This document shows, piece after piece, positions 5,195 to 6,385 of a DNA stretch of 6,385 nucleotides. A program made the position numbers and the translations under genes. Numbering within the stretch: the first letter of the stretch is position 1; each line of letters opens with the position of its first letter. The notes below the pieces were generated by a model. It was given only the letters and a program-made list of their open reading frames with translations. It searched no databases and had not been told where the DNA came from. Source of the DNA: Methanosarcinaceae archaeon. GTDB taxonomy: Archaea; Halobacteriota; Methanosarcinia; Methanosarcinales; Methanosarcinaceae. The DNA is taken from NCBI GenBank assembly GCA_030655675.1, contig JAUSPM010000268.1:1-6385 (forward strand). The letters are read 5' to 3'.

Positions 5195-5497
5195 TTAAAT
5201 CTCGTTTTTATTTATAAGCAACCCAATGTAATCTTCTTGAGACATTGGACAATTAATTAAATCCAGTAATTCATTCTTTGAATTCAATTTTAGTTGTTTC
5301 TGCATTGCAGATAGTAAACCATCACTATATTCATTCGAACCATGGCTTATCTTCGTTTTAATGTGAGTCCTTTGATTGTTATAATAAAACCAAAAATAAG
5401 TATGATGAGTTTCCTCAGCTTCAAATCCTTTAGTTAAAAAAGAAGGTATTTGTATAGCTGGTGCAGCGTTGTTGTGCAGAGTGCTTAATAAATTCAT
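5195..5497 (-). CDS. Small HicA-like hypothetical protein
   Basis: 100 residues from ATG 5497. I do not recognise a named family. From residue 29 the pattern ETHHTYFWFYYNNQRTHIKT, followed by KISHGSNEYSDGLLSAMQKQ and LKLNSKNELLDLI, can be laid beside HicA mRNA interferases (GSHHxYxHPDGRRVTVPVHG, then a LRSILKQAGL helix). His31-His32 fall at the HicA catalytic-His position, there are two beta strands with a short turn, an SHG in place of the HicA PxHG, and a C-terminal helix. The 20-residue extension after it is unlike HicA. So a dsRBD-like RNA-binding fold is an inference only. The frame extends to a GTG at 5548, but those codons run through a GC hairpin, so the shorter start is preferred. 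Only a weak AGGA precedes the ATG (about 11 nt). No partner antitoxin gene adjoins it. Confidence 0.6.
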   Translation of the reverse strand: MNLLSTLHNNAAPAIQIPSFLTKGFEAEETHHTYFWFYYNNQRTHIKTKISHGSNEYSDGLLSAMQKQLKLNSKNELLDLINCPMSQEDYIGLLINKNEI

Positions 5498-5550
5498 GAT
5501 AAAAACGATCCTACAACCCGCGCGTGCGCGGCGTTGCCCTGCATACACAT
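5494..5550 (-). other. Possible leader mini-ORF (18 codons) overlapping the start of the HicA-like gene
   Basis: ATG 5550 opens MCMQGNAAHARVVGSFLS, whose TGA overlaps the next gene's ATG as ATGA at 5494-5497, a classic re-initiation arrangement. GGAAGTGATT (5560-5569 on the minus strand), close to the full anti-16S complement, precedes it, though with longer than ideal spacing. The coding stretch is also part of a hairpin, so it may not be translated. Confidence 0.3.
5514..5536 (-). repeat. Strong GC-rich hairpin in the leader of the HicA-like gene
   Basis: CAAC and CCGCGC pair with GCGCGG and GTTG around a GT centre, with one bulged C: ten base pairs in 23 nt, in an otherwise AT-rich region. 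It lies 17 bp before the ATG at 5497 and at most about 90 nt inside the transcript predicted from the TATA box near 5630. It could occlude translation or mark a recombination junction. Confidence 0.55.
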
Positions 5551-5625
5551 CGAATTTTCAATCACTTCCAGCGCATTCCACCGTTTTCTCTACACTTTTT
5601 GCTAACGATTTCGATTATTCAATTT

Positions 5626-5636
5626 AGTATATAGGG
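5626..5636 (-). promoter_or_regulatory. Candidate TATA box for the HicA-like gene
   Basis: The minus strand reads CTATATACT, centred near 5630. Transcription would begin near 5603-5605 and give a leader of about 107 nt containing the mini-ORF and GC hairpin. It lies next to the second 85-bp repeat. AT-rich background makes chance matches common. Confidence 0.35.
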
Positions 5637-5640
5637 ACCG

Positions 5641-5726
5641 TGCCGCCTGGCGGCGGTCGCATTCTTTTTAGTTTCATATAGAATAATCACATTTACGCAG
5701 CCATCATACTACATCTATACAAATAC
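5641..5726 (+). repeat. 85-bp dispersed repeat, copy 2
   Basis: About 80% identical to 3366-3450, same orientation. It opens with TGCCGCCTGGCGGCGG, one G longer than copy 1. The paired 11-mers of copy 1 are degenerate here (CACATTTACGC and TACATCTATAC). It ends 19 bp beyond the stop of the minus-strand gene at 5746, matching the position of copy 1 relative to the isomerase gene. Confidence 0.75.
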
Positions 5727-5745
5727 AAAAGAAGAAACAATTTTC

Positions 5746-6306
5746 CTAGTTTTGATCTTCAACTGAAACACCTTTAACAAAACTAAGAATATTATATTTT
5801 ATTTGTCTTGCTTTTTCAGTGAGTTTATCATCAGATTCTTTTGAATAGACATCCCACATAACAAAAAATTCTTCCTCAAAATCCTTTTTTAACTGTTCAA
5901 TATCAGGATCGACCAAAAAAATATCCAATTCATCATTGGAACATTCCCATAAATCACCAGAAAAATTTAAATTAATCTCAATTGGGCGCTCAAGTTGAAT
6001 TTGATGATTGTCCCATTTAATATTTTTAAAGGCATGTAAACTACTATAAGCAGGCACATCTTTTTTCGGCAAGTTTAAAAAAGAAGTGAGACTGTCATCT
6101 ACATATACAGAACCTAAAGCGGGTACGATTTTCGAGATTGCATTAAAGTCAATGACTCCACGAGGATAAAGATTATGGGAATGTGCATTCAACATTTTTA
6201 GACTTGATTCATTTACTGAAAACATGAATTGATGCGCTCTTTGAATCGTTGAAGATTCATATCCATTTGTAGGACTCAATAATTGAAATGAACTGGTATT
6301 ATTCAC
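5746..6306 (-). CDS. Hypothetical protein, unknown family (GTG start)
   Basis: 186 residues; I do not recognise it. No signal peptide or membrane helix is visible, so it is probably cytoplasmic. The N-terminal 30 residues are polar, rich in Ser, Asn and Gln. The middle (about 45-120) is mixed with likely beta strands, for example ERPIEINLNFSGDLW. The C-terminal part (about 125-178) is strongly acidic then helical, with DELDIFLVDPDIEQLKKDFE and a final KLTEKARQIKYNIL helix, such as might bind a partner protein. The start is GTG 6306, overlapping the end of the upstream gene by 8 bp (GTGAATAA). GAGGG sits 8 nt before it, inside the upstream gene, which supports this start and translational coupling. 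Its AT-rich, A/T-ending codons differ from the ABC and isomerase genes, hinting at transferred DNA. Confidence 0.75.
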   Translation of the reverse strand: MNNTSSFQLLSPTNGYESSTIQRAHQFMFSVNESSLKMLNAHSHNLYPRGVIDFNAISKIVPALGSVYVDDSLTSFLNLPKKDVPAYSSLHAFKNIKWDNHQIQLERPIEINLNFSGDLWECSNDELDIFLVDPDIEQLKKDFEEEFFVMWDVYSKESDDKLTEKARQIKYNILSFVKGVSVEDQN

Positions 6307-6385
6307 TGATTAATCCCTCTAAGATATTTTCAGATTCTTTCATTGCATCGCTGTGTCTCTCAATAATGTTAGAAATTTGTTTTGT
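6299..6385 (-). CDS. 3' end of an unknown gene coupled to the hypothetical gene at 5746
   Basis: The last 28 codons of a minus-strand frame enter from the right edge: TKQISNIIERHSDAMKESEN then ILEGLISE and TAA at 6299-6301. The segment looks like an amphipathic, acidic C-terminal helix. The frame is open to the window edge, contains the Shine-Dalgarno for the next gene, and overlaps it by 8 bp, which makes it a real gene end. Nothing can be said about function. Confidence 0.6.
   Translation of the reverse strand, partial: TKQISNIIERHSDAMKESENILEGLISE

Noticed and set aside
5494..5726. Integron attC-like recombination site (GC hairpin with CAAC/GTTG arms near small unknown genes)
   Set aside because: The outer boxes do not fit RYYYAAC and GTTRRRY, and no integrase or cassette array is visible, so the resemblance is only superficial.
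3366..5726. CRISPR array from the repeated segments
   Set aside because: Only two diverged copies more than 2 kb apart, with no regular repeat-spacer pattern.

Overview
The window looks archaeal, most likely from a methanogen or relative of the Methanosarcinales; this placement rests on gene content and not on a search. Three things point there. There is a secreted protein with a PGF-CTERM sorting tail (the archaeosortase substrate type). There is a clear archaeal ribose-1,5-bisphosphate isomerase of the AMP/RuBisCO III pathway. There are also TATA-box promoters and remnants of an osmoprotectant transporter. No rRNA, tRNA or CRISPR array was seen.

Left part (1-2837, plus strand): an operon of three genes. 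The first, cut by the left edge, encodes an exported protein with three Ig-like repeats and a PGF-CTERM anchor. It is followed after 9 bp by a MacB/FtsX-type ABC permease and, with an 8-bp overlap, by its LolD/MacB-type ATPase. Together they look like a cell-surface ABC system in which the anchored protein works with the permease's extracellular domain. The operon runs head-on into a very small orphan HicB-like gene (2848-3015, minus).

Middle (3016-4392): about 440 bp without a convincing gene, holding GC-rich palindromes in inverted orientation and the first copy of an 85-bp dispersed repeat. Then comes the ribose-1,5-bisphosphate isomerase gene on the minus strand, with a TATA box placed so that its transcript should be leaderless.

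Right part (4430-6385): an AT-rich, patchwork accessory region. Two diverged copies of the last codons of an osmoprotectant (OpuC/ProW-like) permease gene bracket a DUF805 membrane-protein gene. That gene has a good promoter, Shine-Dalgarno and terminator but lacks an ATG at the expected place: it reads ATA, or one A has been lost. Beyond lie a small HicA-like protein of unknown function (minus) with a long leader containing a strong GC hairpin and an upstream mini-ORF, the second copy of the 85-bp repeat, and a translationally coupled pair of unknown minus-strand genes, the upstream one cut by the right edge. This side reads like an integration or rearrangement zone with remnants and poorly known small genes.
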